Notes under the pieces: model-generated
Seen by the model: the letters and a program-made list of their open reading frames with translations, nothing else
Database searches by the model: none
What the model was told of the DNA's origin: nothing
Shown here: in pieces, positions 8,525 through 16,674 of the stretch
Layout: the number at the start of each line of letters is the position of its first letter
Position numbering within the stretch: the first letter of the stretch is position 1
Translations under genes and position numbers: made by a program
Origin: Crocinitomicaceae bacterium
Lineage (GTDB): Bacteria > Bacteroidota > Bacteroidia > Flavobacteriales_D > Crocinitomicaceae
Reading direction: 5' to 3'
Length of the DNA: 64,000 nucleotides
NCBI GenBank assembly: GCA_022447585.1
Contig: JAKVAR010000009.1
Coordinates: 183,133-247,132, forward strand

Positions 8525-8555
8525 CAAAAATAATATGATGCTCATTTTTTTTCAA
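8525..8555 (-). promoter_or_regulatory. Promoter-like element at the 3-prime end of the small secreted protein gene
   Basis: TTG (8555-8553), 20 bases, then TATTTTTG (8532-8525) on the minus strand. It overlaps the last codons of the gene ending at 8542 and points straight into the terminator hairpin at 8489-8521. It may be chance in AT-rich DNA, or may make a very short terminated RNA. Confidence 0.3.
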
Positions 8556-8937
8556 TAGGAGGAAGGTATGTTACCTGTCCTGGTTTTAATGCTCTAAACC
8601 CATTTATTCCATTGTCCATTATTTTGTAGGTAATGTTTGTATTTGTGCCACTGTAATTTGAAAGTTTAACTTTTCCAGTCAATGTTATTACTGCATTATT
8701 TTTCCCTGAATATTTGGCGTTGGAAGCAACAAAAGTAAATTCATTATTTGCAACTCTTTCCCCATCAATGGAAATTTTAACCTCCTTGAATTCGTTAACG
8801 ACTTCCCCTTTAAATGTAATCGTTAAAATCCCAGTTTGATTGCCTAAGTCTTGAAGATTACATTGTGTTATTTTTAATTCTTGACTTATTGAAACGAATG
8901 CTGTCAAGATGAATGCAATAGAAAGAATAGTTTTCAT
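8542..8937 (-). CDS. Small secreted protein of unknown function
   Basis: The best start is the ATG at 8937, giving 131 residues beginning with a clear signal peptide (MKTILSIAFILTAFVSISQ); a longer reading from 8973 would put 12 charged residues before it. The mature part is rich in alternating polar and hydrophobic residues (LTITFKGEVVNEFKEVKISIDG; ITLTGKVKLSNYSG), suggesting a small beta-sandwich. No domain is recognised. One cysteine remains after cleavage. It is followed by a terminator, so it is a single-gene unit. Likely periplasmic or exported; no function is proposed. Confidence 0.7.
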   Translation of the reverse strand: MKTILSIAFILTAFVSISQELKITQCNLQDLGNQTGILTITFKGEVVNEFKEVKISIDGERVANNEFTFVASNAKYSGKNNAVITLTGKVKLSNYSGTNTNITYKIMDNGINGFRALKPGQVTYLPPIEKK

Positions 8938-9022
8938 AATTTGTTTACTTTTTTTGTAAAAGTAATATTTCATTTAAAAGAAATAGAATTCATTTCATGT
9001 ATTAAAATGAAATGTGTTGATT

Positions 9023-9586
9023 CTATTTTTTTACATATTTCGTGAGAATAACAATTTTAATTCCTTCTACACGACCTTCAATATGCTCTGCATTATCATG
9101 AACAAGAGATATGTTTCGAACTGCAGTTCCTCTTTTTGCAGTAAAATTACCACCGCCTTTAACTTTTAGATCTTTAATTAATACAACGGTATCACCAGAG
9201 TAGAGTTGTGCTCCATTACTATCGAGGTGAATCATTACATCTTCATTTGGAACTGCAGATTTCGCCCATTTTTCAACGTCCTCTTCCATGTAGAACATTT
9301 CAATTAAATCTGTAGGCCAACCTTCGTGTTTTAATTCATGTAAAACCCGGTAGGTAACAACCTTAACTGCATCAATTTCGCTCCACATGCTTTCATTAAG
9401 ACATCTCCAATGGTTTGGGTCCAAGTCTTTTTTATCTCCTAATTGATCGTAACATGTGTTGCAGATATGGATACATTCCTCTATTAAATTACCCGACTTC
9501 GGTGAAACAATGAAAAGATTCAAATCTTCATTTAAACCGCATAATTCGCAATTTCCATTACTTCTTTTGGATAACTCGTTGAGCAT
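9023..9586 (-). CDS. PhnA-domain zinc protein
   Basis: A 187-residue protein with an N-terminal zinc-ribbon region (Cys13/Cys16 in CELCGL, and further CxxC in CIHICNTCYDQLG at about 38-45) and a C-terminal PhnA domain (about 118-187: YSGDTVVLIKDLKVKG, TAKRGTAVRNISL, IEGRVEGIKIVILTKYVKK). Despite the name, PhnA-domain proteins are not part of C-P lyase and their role is not settled. It starts 2 bases after the stop of the acyltransferase gene, so the two are one transcript. Family assignment is firm; biochemical role is unknown. Confidence 0.85.
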   Translation of the reverse strand: MLNELSKRSNGNCELCGLNEDLNLFIVSPKSGNLIEECIHICNTCYDQLGDKKDLDPNHWRCLNESMWSEIDAVKVVTYRVLHELKHEGWPTDLIEMFYMEEDVEKWAKSAVPNEDVMIHLDSNGAQLYSGDTVVLIKDLKVKGGGNFTAKRGTAVRNISLVHDNAEHIEGRVEGIKIVILTKYVKK

Positions 9587-9588
9587 AA

Positions 9589-10746
9589 TTAGTTGTTTAA
9601 TTTCAGTTTACTTAATACTGGATTGGCGTAAATTTCGATGAGAATATCTCTGTATTTAGACTCTATACTTTCTAATCGACTTTGTAAAGATGCGTAATCT
9701 TCAGTACTAATGTCAATTTCTGGTTGTAATTCTACTAGACTAGGTCCAATGTTTTGATCTTGCTTCTGCAATATTTCATAAGCAAGATAATTTGGTGCTT
9801 GTAATTTGTAATTAGAAATGATTTGTTTATCAATTTCTAAAGCAATATCGGCCGCCTCAATATGCTTAGTGACAATTTTATCCCCAAATGCTATATGTAT
9901 ATTTCCTTTTGGGTTTAAAAGTCCTGTTACAATACTCTTTTGGTCAGTATTTTCGTCTTTTGTATATGTCTTGTTATTTCGATTCATATAAAGTTCTTCC
10001 GCTTTCATTGCATCGCATGGGTCTAATTCGTATGAAATAGAAACAGGAACAATATTTAACGCGTTTACAGCGTCTGATAGTTTGACTTTGTCTCCGTTGT
10101 TGCTAGCTCCCAATTGCAACATCTTAATTATGGCAGGTTCAGTGAAATCAATTCCATCTTTGGCGCGTCCTTCTTTTTGAGCAATCCAAATACTATGTCC
10201 TGAACGTATTGTGTGATGTATATAGCTAGATAGTTTTTTGAGGGCAAAGAGTTTTTCTCTACCCGTAACAGACCGTTTTACTATAAAACTTTTGTTCAGT
10301 CGCATTAAGTCGGAGATGTATTGCTTTTTCAAAAGGTTATCACCGATTGCTATCTCTACAGTGTTATGATTTGCCTTATACAGGAGGTAGCTGACTAGAG
10401 CAGGGTCCATTGAAATATCTCTATGGTTTCCTATGAATAGGTATGAATCCGCTTTGTTTAATTTGTCAAGTCCCGATATTGTGACTTTATGCGAAGTTTT
10501 GTTTAGTATTTTTCTAAATTCTTCTCCAACAATATGTTGGATATCATTAATTGTTTTAATTGGTTTTACTTTCCTTTTCACGAAAGCACGAACAATTCCT
10601 TTTGCAATTTGCGGAGTTTTTTTGAATAATTTTGGGAATTTGAATTTCGCCATACCTTCAATTAACTCATCTTCCTTATATAGTTTTTTTACTACCTGTT
10701 CGACTTCGTCATCTTTATAGGGTCTGATATCATCGAATTCACTCAT
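9589..10746 (-). CDS. PlsC-like glycerophosphate acyltransferase family protein
   Basis: A 385-residue acyltransferase. The catalytic block is FIGNHRDISMDPALV with Asn107, His108 and Asp110/Asp114; the spacing to the second Asp is one residue longer than the usual HX4D. A second block is IWIAQKEGRAKDGID, matching the substrate-binding EGxR region. No strong transmembrane helix is seen, so it is probably peripheral. It should move an acyl chain onto a glycerophosphate or related acceptor; the exact acceptor is not determinable. It is co-transcribed with the PhnA-domain gene. The C-terminal ~70 residues form a predicted helical tail with Glu/Leu repeats. Confidence 0.82.
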   Translation of the reverse strand: MSEFDDIRPYKDDEVEQVVKKLYKEDELIEGMAKFKFPKLFKKTPQIAKGIVRAFVKRKVKPIKTINDIQHIVGEEFRKILNKTSHKVTISGLDKLNKADSYLFIGNHRDISMDPALVSYLLYKANHNTVEIAIGDNLLKKQYISDLMRLNKSFIVKRSVTGREKLFALKKLSSYIHHTIRSGHSIWIAQKEGRAKDGIDFTEPAIIKMLQLGASNNGDKVKLSDAVNALNIVPVSISYELDPCDAMKAEELYMNRNNKTYTKDENTDQKSIVTGLLNPKGNIHIAFGDKIVTKHIEAADIALEIDKQIISNYKLQAPNYLAYEILQKQDQNIGPSLVELQPEIDISTEDYASLQSRLESIESKYRDILIEIYANPVLSKLKLNN

Positions 10747-10978
10747 TATGGACTTTATTTTAAGTGTTCAAATTTACCGAAAATGGATTGAATGTTATAT
10801 GAAAAATATATCTAAAATGGTAGATGTTATAAACATTTCGTATTGAAGTAATGCTATCTAATACGTTGTAAGAAGAGCAAGTGTAACTTGGGAAGACGAT
10901 TCGACTTGAATGGTAGTTCAAAAAAGAGAGGTAGGGCTCCACAATAGGGTTTGAGCCAGTGGTTGAGAAGGGTTGGGT
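10747..10978. other. Intergenic stretch, promoter for the acyltransferase gene
   Basis: On the minus strand a -7 box TAAATTTG (10776-10769) lies 23 bases upstream of the acyltransferase start; no TTG is at the ideal distance. Apart from this I see no coding sequence or structured RNA in this stretch; a 60-codon open frame here has no codon pattern or start site to support it. Confidence 0.4.
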
Positions 10979-11012
10979 AAAAAAAAAGAGTCAACTCTTT
11001 CAAATTGACTCT
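10979..11012 (-). terminator. Terminator after tRNA-His
   Basis: Perfect arms AGAGTCAA/TTGACTCT with a 10-base loop are followed on the minus strand by a run of nine or more T. The hairpin begins a few bases after the tRNA 3-prime end. Confidence 0.8.
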
Positions 11013-11019
11013 CTAAATG

Positions 11020-11093
11020 GGTGGAAGATGGGGCTCGAACCCACGACCCTCGGTACCACAAACCGATGCTCTAACCAACTGAGCTACAACCAC
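11020..11093 (-). tRNA. tRNA-His (GTG)
   Basis: Minus-strand cloverleaf: acceptor GTGGTTG, D-arm GCTC/GAGC, anticodon stem TCGGT/ACCGA with loop TTGTGGT (anticodon GTG), T-arm GTGGG TTCGAGC CCCAT. A G precedes position 1 and the discriminator is C, both typical of tRNA-His. CCA is not encoded (the sequence goes CCCATTT). The acceptor pairs G-C, T-A, G-C, G-C, then two T-T mismatches at 5:68 and 6:67, then G-C. Ends may be off by a base. Confidence 0.95.
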
Positions 11094-11191
11094 CATTTGT
11101 GCGGGCAAAGATATGTAATTCTTCAAATATACAACTAGAGTTTTGTTATTTTTTTTAAATTAAAAAACAATTGATTAAAAATGAAGGTATT

Positions 11192-11704
11192 ATGAATTCA
11201 AAAGATCATCTTATTTCCACCTTTAATGAAAGGGTTTTCAAAGAATCATATGTTCGTATTTATAAATGTCTTACACTTTTGGATGAAAAACAACTTTGGG
11301 ATTCCCCAAGTGGAAATGTACCGGCTATTGGCTGTCTTATATTGCATTTAAGCGGGAATGCTCGCCAGTGGATATTATCAGGTTTAGGGGGAGAGAAGGA
11401 TAATAGGGTTAGAGATGATGAGTTTTTAATTCATCGTAATATCAGAAAGTCTGAACTGGTCTTCCTTTTAGAAAATCTAAAAGTACAACTTAGGAATTGT
11501 CTAAATAACTTAGACGCGTCTTTGCTAGATAAGGAATTAGTTATACAAGGGTTCAAGGTCACAGGATTTGCTATAATTATACATGTGTTAGAGCATTTCT
11601 CATACCATACAGGCCAAATTACGTTGCTCACTAAACTATATTCAAATAAAGAAACTGATTACTATTCAGGGTTAGATTTAAATAAGAATAACAGATTGAA
11701 TTGA
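11192..11704 (+). CDS. DinB/DUF1572-like putative metal-dependent protein
   Basis: The ATG at 11192 (MNSKDHLIST, 170 residues) is preferred over a TTG 21 bases upstream. The fold pattern is a four-helix DinB/YfiT bundle. Candidate metal ligands are the His in LILHLSGNARQW (N-terminal half) and the pair in HVLEHFSYHTGQI (C-terminal), the HxxxH pattern of this superfamily. These proteins are often thiol-dependent transferases or damage-induced proteins of unknown substrate. It stands alone between tRNA-His and an oxidoreductase. Substrate unknown. Confidence 0.75.
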   Translation: MNSKDHLISTFNERVFKESYVRIYKCLTLLDEKQLWDSPSGNVPAIGCLILHLSGNARQWILSGLGGEKDNRVRDDEFLIHRNIRKSELVFLLENLKVQLRNCLNNLDASLLDKELVIQGFKVTGFAIIIHVLEHFSYHTGQITLLTKLYSNKETDYYSGLDLNKNNRLN

Positions 11705-11775
11705 ATTTTGTGTAATTAACTCTTTAGATGTTAATAAAGTTTGAGGATATAACTGGATCAATCCAAAGAGACTAG

Positions 11776-11783
11776 TATTTTTG
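11776..11783 (+). promoter_or_regulatory. -7 promoter box for the oxidoreductase gene
   Basis: TATTTTTG matches TAnnTTTG, 16 bases upstream of the ATG at 11800. The -33 region has only CTG at about 20 bases upstream (11753-11755), so the call is moderate. Confidence 0.4.
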
Positions 11784-11799
11784 TTTTAAATACTGAGTT

Positions 11800-12798
11800 A
11801 TGTTAAAAATAGGTGTGTTAGGAGCAGGGCATTTGGGAAAAATCCATATAAGATTACTTCTTGAATTAAATGAGCAATTCGAATTAGTAGGTTTTTTCGA
11901 TCCAAATGAAGATAATGCGGAAACTGCGATTGAATCGTTTAATATCAAACGTTTTGATACGATTGATGATTTGCTAGATGAAGTCGATTGTGTCGATATT
12001 GTAACGCCAACTTTAGCTCATTTTGATTGTGCATCAAAGGCTTTAAGGAAAAGTAAACATGTATTTATCGAGAAGCCGGTTACAGAAACAGTTGAAGAAG
12101 CTAAAATTTTGATTGATTTGGCACATGAGGCTGGTGTAAAAGTACAAGTTGGTCATGTTGAACGATTCAATCCTGCTTTTCAGGCGGCATTGCCATATTT
12201 TGAAAGTCCCATGTTTATAGAAACGCATAGATTAGCTCAATTTAATCCGCGTGGCACAGATGTTCCTGTTGTTCTTGATTTAATGATTCATGATTTAGAT
12301 ACAATCTTGAGTGTTGTAAAATCGGGTGTTAAGCGAATTTCCGCATCAGGTGTTGCAGTTGTGAGTGATACTCCAGATATAGCAAATGCCAGAATTGAAT
12401 TTGATAATGGCTGTGTCGCTAATCTAACGGCCAGTCGTATTTCTATGAAAAATATGCGTAAATCTAGATTTTTTCAAAAAGATGCATATATAAGTGTAGA
12501 TTTTTTAGAGAAAGAAATGGAAGTTGTAAGTATGCAGGATATTGAGGGAGAGCCAGGCCCATTCGATATGGTCTTCGATATGGGAGAAGGAAATCCTGTA
12601 AAGAAAATATTATTTGATAAGCCTGAAATTGAATCGGTTAATGCAATCAAAGAAGAGTTATCTACATTTGAACAAGCAATTATAAATGATACAACTCCAA
12701 TAGTGCCAATTGAGGATGGTTACCTTGCTCTTAACGTTGCTCAACAGATCGTTGATAAATTAAAATCTGCATCTACTCAAGTTTTAAGCAATAAATAG
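11800..12798 (+). CDS. Gfo/Idh/MocA-family oxidoreductase
   Basis: A 332-residue NAD(P)-dependent dehydrogenase. The Rossmann motif is GVLGAGHLGKIHIRLL at the N-terminus; EKPVTE at about 93-98 is the hallmark lysine-proline motif of the family; GHVERFNPAFQ begins the C-terminal alpha/beta domain. Such enzymes oxidise or reduce sugar rings and nucleotide sugars or related carbonyls. Two genes downstream lies a phosphoglycosyl transferase, so a role in sugar modification for envelope polymers is possible, though the substrate cannot be told. A -7 box TATTTTTG lies at 11776-11783. Confidence 0.88.
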   Translation: MLKIGVLGAGHLGKIHIRLLLELNEQFELVGFFDPNEDNAETAIESFNIKRFDTIDDLLDEVDCVDIVTPTLAHFDCASKALRKSKHVFIEKPVTETVEEAKILIDLAHEAGVKVQVGHVERFNPAFQAALPYFESPMFIETHRLAQFNPRGTDVPVVLDLMIHDLDTILSVVKSGVKRISASGVAVVSDTPDIANARIEFDNGCVANLTASRISMKNMRKSRFFQKDAYISVDFLEKEMEVVSMQDIEGEPGPFDMVFDMGEGNPVKKILFDKPEIESVNAIKEELSTFEQAIINDTTPIVPIEDGYLALNVAQQIVDKLKSASTQVLSNK

Positions 12799-12835
12799 AA
12801 GTATTGGTCGTTTTGACACTACTACGTTTACAATT

Positions 12836-13744
12836 ATGAAAGTATTATTACCTATAATTTCAGCGCTTTTTATATTCAGTTCTTGCATAAAAGATATACA
12901 AGATCCTGTTTGGATAGAAGTTTCTGAGTGGTCGCTGGTTGCTAATCCGGATCAAGATTTAGCTGCTGAACATGACCCAGGTGTTTTAAGTCATGCGATT
13001 AAAGATGTCTGGCTATACGTCGATAATTCATTGGTTGGTGTTTACGAAGTACCGTTTAAGGTGCCAGTTTTATCTTCTGGATCAAAAGAAATTAGACTTT
13101 ATCCCGGAGTTCATAATAACGGAATTGCAGGGACTAAGAAAAGGTACCCTTTTTTAAAGGAGATGATTTTAACAGCTGACCTTGTTCCGAATGAAGTTGT
13201 TCAAATTGATCCAGTAACTATGTATAAAACGCAGACAGAATTCTGGATTGAAGACTTTGATGATGCCTCAATTGTTATAGAAGATGGAAATGCGACGCTT
13301 GTATCGATGGAGCGTGTTTCTCAACCAGATGACCCCGTGATTTTTGATTCTCAATTAAATGGTGTCGCTTTTGGACGTATTTCATTAACGGCTGCCGCCA
13401 ATAAGTATGTTGGTTCTACCAATGTGATCGAAATAGAAGGTGTTCCAATTGGGTTGCCTAGTGGAGTAGAGTGTTACCTAGAAATTGACTATCATAACAC
13501 GGCTGATTTAATAACAGGTTTAATTGGTGTGAGTTCAACCAATATTTTTCGAAATACAATGGTTCGGCTAAACAAGCAATTTGAAAGTCAAGTTCGTTGG
13601 AAGAAAATATATATCGATCTGCGGGAAGTTGTTTCATCATCTACAACATCCGATTATTTTGAGTTTTCATTTGACGCTTTATTGCCGAGTGGTGTGAATT
13701 CTGGGGAAATCAACATTGATAATATCAAAGCTGTTCACTTCTAG
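12836..13744 (+). CDS. Lipoprotein of unknown function
   Basis: A 302-residue protein with a lipoprotein signal (MKVLLPIISALFIFSSC, Cys17). The rest is beta-rich: residues about 30-135 look like a carboxypeptidase-regulatory or Ig-like module (KDVWLYVDNSLVGVYEVPF), and about 145-300 look like a jelly-roll of carbohydrate-binding type (FWIEDFDD ... INIDNIKAVHF, where a terminal DNI motif is typical). No named family is certain. The stop codon is directly followed by the start of the phosphoglycosyl transferase gene, so the two are co-transcribed, which points to an envelope role. Probably outer-membrane anchored. Confidence 0.75.
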   Translation: MKVLLPIISALFIFSSCIKDIQDPVWIEVSEWSLVANPDQDLAAEHDPGVLSHAIKDVWLYVDNSLVGVYEVPFKVPVLSSGSKEIRLYPGVHNNGIAGTKKRYPFLKEMILTADLVPNEVVQIDPVTMYKTQTEFWIEDFDDASIVIEDGNATLVSMERVSQPDDPVIFDSQLNGVAFGRISLTAAANKYVGSTNVIEIEGVPIGLPSGVECYLEIDYHNTADLITGLIGVSSTNIFRNTMVRLNKQFESQVRWKKIYIDLREVVSSSTTSDYFEFSFDALLPSGVNSGEINIDNIKAVHF

Positions 13745-15139
13745 ATGAATTCAAAGTTTCTAACCTATTTTCTTGTAATAATTGATTGGTTATCTGCGTT
13801 AGTTTCGTGGGGTGCATTTTATTATCTAAGAAAAACAAATATTGAGAATGTAGAATTTTCCGTGAATAGTTCTTTCTATATTGGAATTGCAGCCATTCCT
13901 TTGTCTTGGGTTTTTCTTTACATGTTGCAAGGAACCTATCAAGATGTTCGAAGATTATATCGATTAAAAACCTTGATCTTAACATTTTCAGGAACCTTAA
14001 TAGGTTCAATTGGTATATTCTTTATATTTCTTTTGGATGATGAGATTAGTGGTTACCAACAGTATTATTCGTCAGTTTTTTTATTGTTTGGAGTACATTT
14101 TCTATTTACTTTCATTCCGCGATTGTTCTTAGTAAGCTATGTTGTAAAGCAAATACATAATCGTAAAGCCGGATTTAAAACACTTATTGTTGGAGGTTCC
14201 GATAAAGCGGTTGACATTTTTAAAGAGATTAATGAACTTCCAAAAGGAACTGGGCATCAGTTTATTGGGTTCATCAATATCAATGGGATAGATAAATTAC
14301 TAAAAGATGATTTGCCGTATTTAGGTCATATTGATAATGTTGAAACGATTTTAAGAGAAAATGAAGTTGAAGAGGTAATCATCGCGCTGGAAAGTGTTGA
14401 GCATGATAAGTTAAAAAGAGTCATCTCAAGGATAGAAGGTGGAGATGTTCGAATAAAGATTTTACCCGATATGTACGATATTTTGGCGGGTACTGTTTCT
14501 ATGAATAATATTTTTGGCGCGCTTTTAATTGATGTGAATTCTGAAGTAATGCCAGTCTGGCAAAGAACTTTTAAAAGAGTCTTTGATGTTGTTGCTTCAA
14601 TAATTGCACTAATTCTTTTAATTCCATTGTTTATTGTTCTAGCAATTCTGGTTAAAACCTCTTCACAAGGTCCAGTATTATTTAAACAAGAGCGTATTGG
14701 AAAGAACGGATTACCATTCAAAATTATTAAGTTTCGTACGATGTATATGAACTCTGAAAAAAATGGTCCACAGCTATCCTCTTCTCATGATCCAAGAATA
14801 ACTAAAATCGGTCGATTTATGAGAAAATCGAGACTTGATGAGTTTCCTCAGTTTTTCAATGTTCTAGTCGGTGACATGTCTCTTGTTGGACCGCGTCCTG
14901 AAAGACAATTCTTTATCGATCAAATTGTGGAAGTTGAACCTCAATTTTTAAAATTAACTAAAGTAAGACCAGGAATTACATCTTGGGGTCAAGTTAAGTA
15001 TGGTTATGCTGAAAATGTGGATCAAATGCTTGATAGAATGAAATTCGATCTACTTTATTTGAAAAATAGAAGTGTATCTATTGATTTCAAAATTATGCTT
15101 TACACTGTATTGATAATATTTAAGGGGACAGGAAAGTAG
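13745..15139 (+). CDS. Polyprenyl glycosylphosphotransferase (WcaJ/WbaP type)
   Basis: A 464-residue membrane enzyme. Four N-terminal transmembrane helices (about 5-120), a CoA-binding-like Rossmann domain (about 140-260, TLIVGGSDKAVDIF), then the bacterial sugar transferase domain from about 275: RVFDVVASIIALILL membrane helix, KFRTMY, RKSRLDEFPQFFNVLVGDMSLVGPRP. The Asp-Glu pair in LDEFPQ is the catalytic dyad of this family. It should move a sugar-1-phosphate from a nucleotide sugar to undecaprenyl phosphate, the first step of a capsule or O-antigen unit. It starts at the base after the lipoprotein stop. Length is normal for the family. Confidence 0.92.
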   Translation: MNSKFLTYFLVIIDWLSALVSWGAFYYLRKTNIENVEFSVNSSFYIGIAAIPLSWVFLYMLQGTYQDVRRLYRLKTLILTFSGTLIGSIGIFFIFLLDDEISGYQQYYSSVFLLFGVHFLFTFIPRLFLVSYVVKQIHNRKAGFKTLIVGGSDKAVDIFKEINELPKGTGHQFIGFININGIDKLLKDDLPYLGHIDNVETILRENEVEEVIIALESVEHDKLKRVISRIEGGDVRIKILPDMYDILAGTVSMNNIFGALLIDVNSEVMPVWQRTFKRVFDVVASIIALILLIPLFIVLAILVKTSSQGPVLFKQERIGKNGLPFKIIKFRTMYMNSEKNGPQLSSSHDPRITKIGRFMRKSRLDEFPQFFNVLVGDMSLVGPRPERQFFIDQIVEVEPQFLKLTKVRPGITSWGQVKYGYAENVDQMLDRMKFDLLYLKNRSVSIDFKIMLYTVLIIFKGTGK

Positions 15140-15751
15140 TTACTTAACTCTAATGTTAAACATTTCCTTATCAGCAATATAACCTGTTAATTCATCTCCA
15201 ATTGAAATTGGTCCAACACCCTCAGGCGTTCCTGTGTATATCAAATCTCCCTTTTTTAAAGTCATAAATTGAGAAACATAGGAAATTAGTTTATCAATAT
15301 TAAAAATCATTTCGTTAGTATTTCCAGACTGAACTATCTTTCCGTTTTGTTTGAGAGAAAATGCAATATTATCTAATGCTAGCTCTTCTTTAGGAATAAA
15401 TTCCTTTGATATAGGAGCGCTTCCTTCAAAAGCTTTTGAAATTTCCCAAGGATGTCCTTTTTCTTTACATAATTTTTGAAGATCTCTGGCAGTAAAATCA
15501 ATTCCAAGGCCAATCTCTCGGTAATATTTATGTGCGAATTTCTCAGCAATGTTTTTTCCAACACGATCAATTTTTACTACTATCTCGCATTCGAAATGAA
15601 TTTCCTTAGAGAAATCTGGGTAGAAGAATGGATTTCCTGGTCTAAGTATTGCGATGTCTGGCTTCATAAAAAACATAGGGGTAGTTGGCAGGTCAGCATT
15701 CATTTCTTTTGCATGCTTCGCGTAATTTCTTCCTATACAGATTACTTTCAT
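15140..15751 (-). CDS. Fumarylacetoacetate hydrolase-fold enzyme (FAHD1-like)
   Basis: A 203-residue compact FAH-fold protein. MKVICIGRNYAKHAKEM starts as the acylpyruvase/oxaloacetate tautomerase group does. Metal ligands are the Glu residues of HFECEIVV and the Asp in GLGIDFTARDLQ; KAFEGSAPISKEFIP and YTGTPEGVGPI are also conserved. It could act as an acylpyruvate hydrolase or oxaloacetate tautomerase; substrate is not fixed by sequence. The gene starts one base before the downstream end of the exonuclease gene, so they are likely one operon. It is convergent with the phosphoglycosyl transferase gene with no gap. Confidence 0.88.
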   Translation of the reverse strand: MKVICIGRNYAKHAKEMNADLPTTPMFFMKPDIAILRPGNPFFYPDFSKEIHFECEIVVKIDRVGKNIAEKFAHKYYREIGLGIDFTARDLQKLCKEKGHPWEISKAFEGSAPISKEFIPKEELALDNIAFSLKQNGKIVQSGNTNEMIFNIDKLISYVSQFMTLKKGDLIYTGTPEGVGPISIGDELTGYIADKEMFNIRVK

Positions 15752-16597
15752 TTATCTAAATTTATTCTTTAATGCACTCAATTTATCTTCAAAACTCGTG
15801 TCATTTTTCGAGTCTTCTTTTTTCTTTTCTGCTTTGACTTTGTCCATTGCCTTTTTAAGACATAATTTAGTGTATCTAGGGAAGTCTGCATCCATCATCC
15901 AGCCATAATAACCAGGTTCAAGTATAGAAACCTCTTTTATTGATTTGCCCTTGTGTTTTCCAAAATTATACACTTCAACACCTTCTTTATTTAGCGCGAG
16001 TCTTCCAGCAAAATCTAATCGTGAAACATTTCCATAACTTGAAAACTTCGAAAGAAATGGAACATCAGACTTAACTTCATCGTATTTTGCAATTTGAGCA
16101 TCTAAAACTTGCCAAGTCGCATCTGCATCAGCCATTGCAGTATGGGCTTCTTTCAAATCTTTGTTACAATAAAATGCATAAGCAGCAATAAGCGTACGTT
16201 GTTCCATTTTATGAAATATATTTTGAACATCTATGTGATTTCTTGTAGAAAGATCAATGTCGCTTCCTGCTCGTATTAATTCTTCGGCAAGCATCGGTAA
16301 GTCGAACTTATTAGAATTAAATCCAGCAAAATCCGAATCCTCAATAAATGCTTCAAGTTCCGGAATAATATCTTTAAATGTTGGAGCATCTTTAATGTCC
16401 TCATCATATATTCCATGTATTTCACTAACTTCTATTGGGATAGGGCATTCTGGATTTAAGCGTTTATGAAATTCCAAACGATTTCCGTCAGGATTTATTT
16501 TTACGATTGCAATTTCAACAATTCTATCTTTAGTTACACTTAATCCAGTTGCTTCTAAATCAAATATTGCTAAAGATTTTTTGAGTTTAATATTCAT
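15752..16597 (-). CDS. DnaQ-like 3-prime to 5-prime exonuclease with C-terminal DUF3820-like part
   Basis: A 281-residue DEDDh exonuclease. ExoI is FDLEATGL (about 13-20), ExoII GFNSNKFDLPML (about 93-104), ExoIII HTAMADADAT (about 151-160, with the DEDDh His). After the nuclease a short module NFGKHKGKSIKEV with PGYYGWMMDADFP (about 212-250) follows. That module is seen in proteins annotated as quorum-sensing-regulated virulence factor or DUF3820. The protein is not the full PolC or DinG form. It probably trims single-stranded DNA or RNA. Upstream end is bounded by a bidirectional terminator at 16629-16662. Confidence 0.88.
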   Translation of the reverse strand: MNIKLKKSLAIFDLEATGLSVTKDRIVEIAIVKINPDGNRLEFHKRLNPECPIPIEVSEIHGIYDEDIKDAPTFKDIIPELEAFIEDSDFAGFNSNKFDLPMLAEELIRAGSDIDLSTRNHIDVQNIFHKMEQRTLIAAYAFYCNKDLKEAHTAMADADATWQVLDAQIAKYDEVKSDVPFLSKFSSYGNVSRLDFAGRLALNKEGVEVYNFGKHKGKSIKEVSILEPGYYGWMMDADFPRYTKLCLKKAMDKVKAEKKKEDSKNDTSFEDKLSALKNKFR

Positions 16598-16628
16598 CTG
16601 GTAAATATAGCGATAGGGAAGTAGGGAG

Positions 16629-16662
16629 CAAAAAAAAGTCCGGTAGAACCGGACTTTTTTTT
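16629..16662. terminator. Bidirectional rho-independent terminator
   Basis: Arms AAGTCCGGT/ACCGGACTT with a 3-base loop, flanked by A-run and T-run, so it can work on both strands. On the minus strand it lies just after the stop of the PorE-like gene at 16675. Its stem core matches the terminator at 18848-18879. Confidence 0.85.
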
Positions 16663-16674
16663 GAAATCATAAAT

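Noticed and set aside
10760-10942. 60-codon open frame on the minus strand upstream of the acyltransferase gene
   Set aside because: It overlaps the likely promoter, has no recognisable protein pattern and a random look; kept as intergenic.
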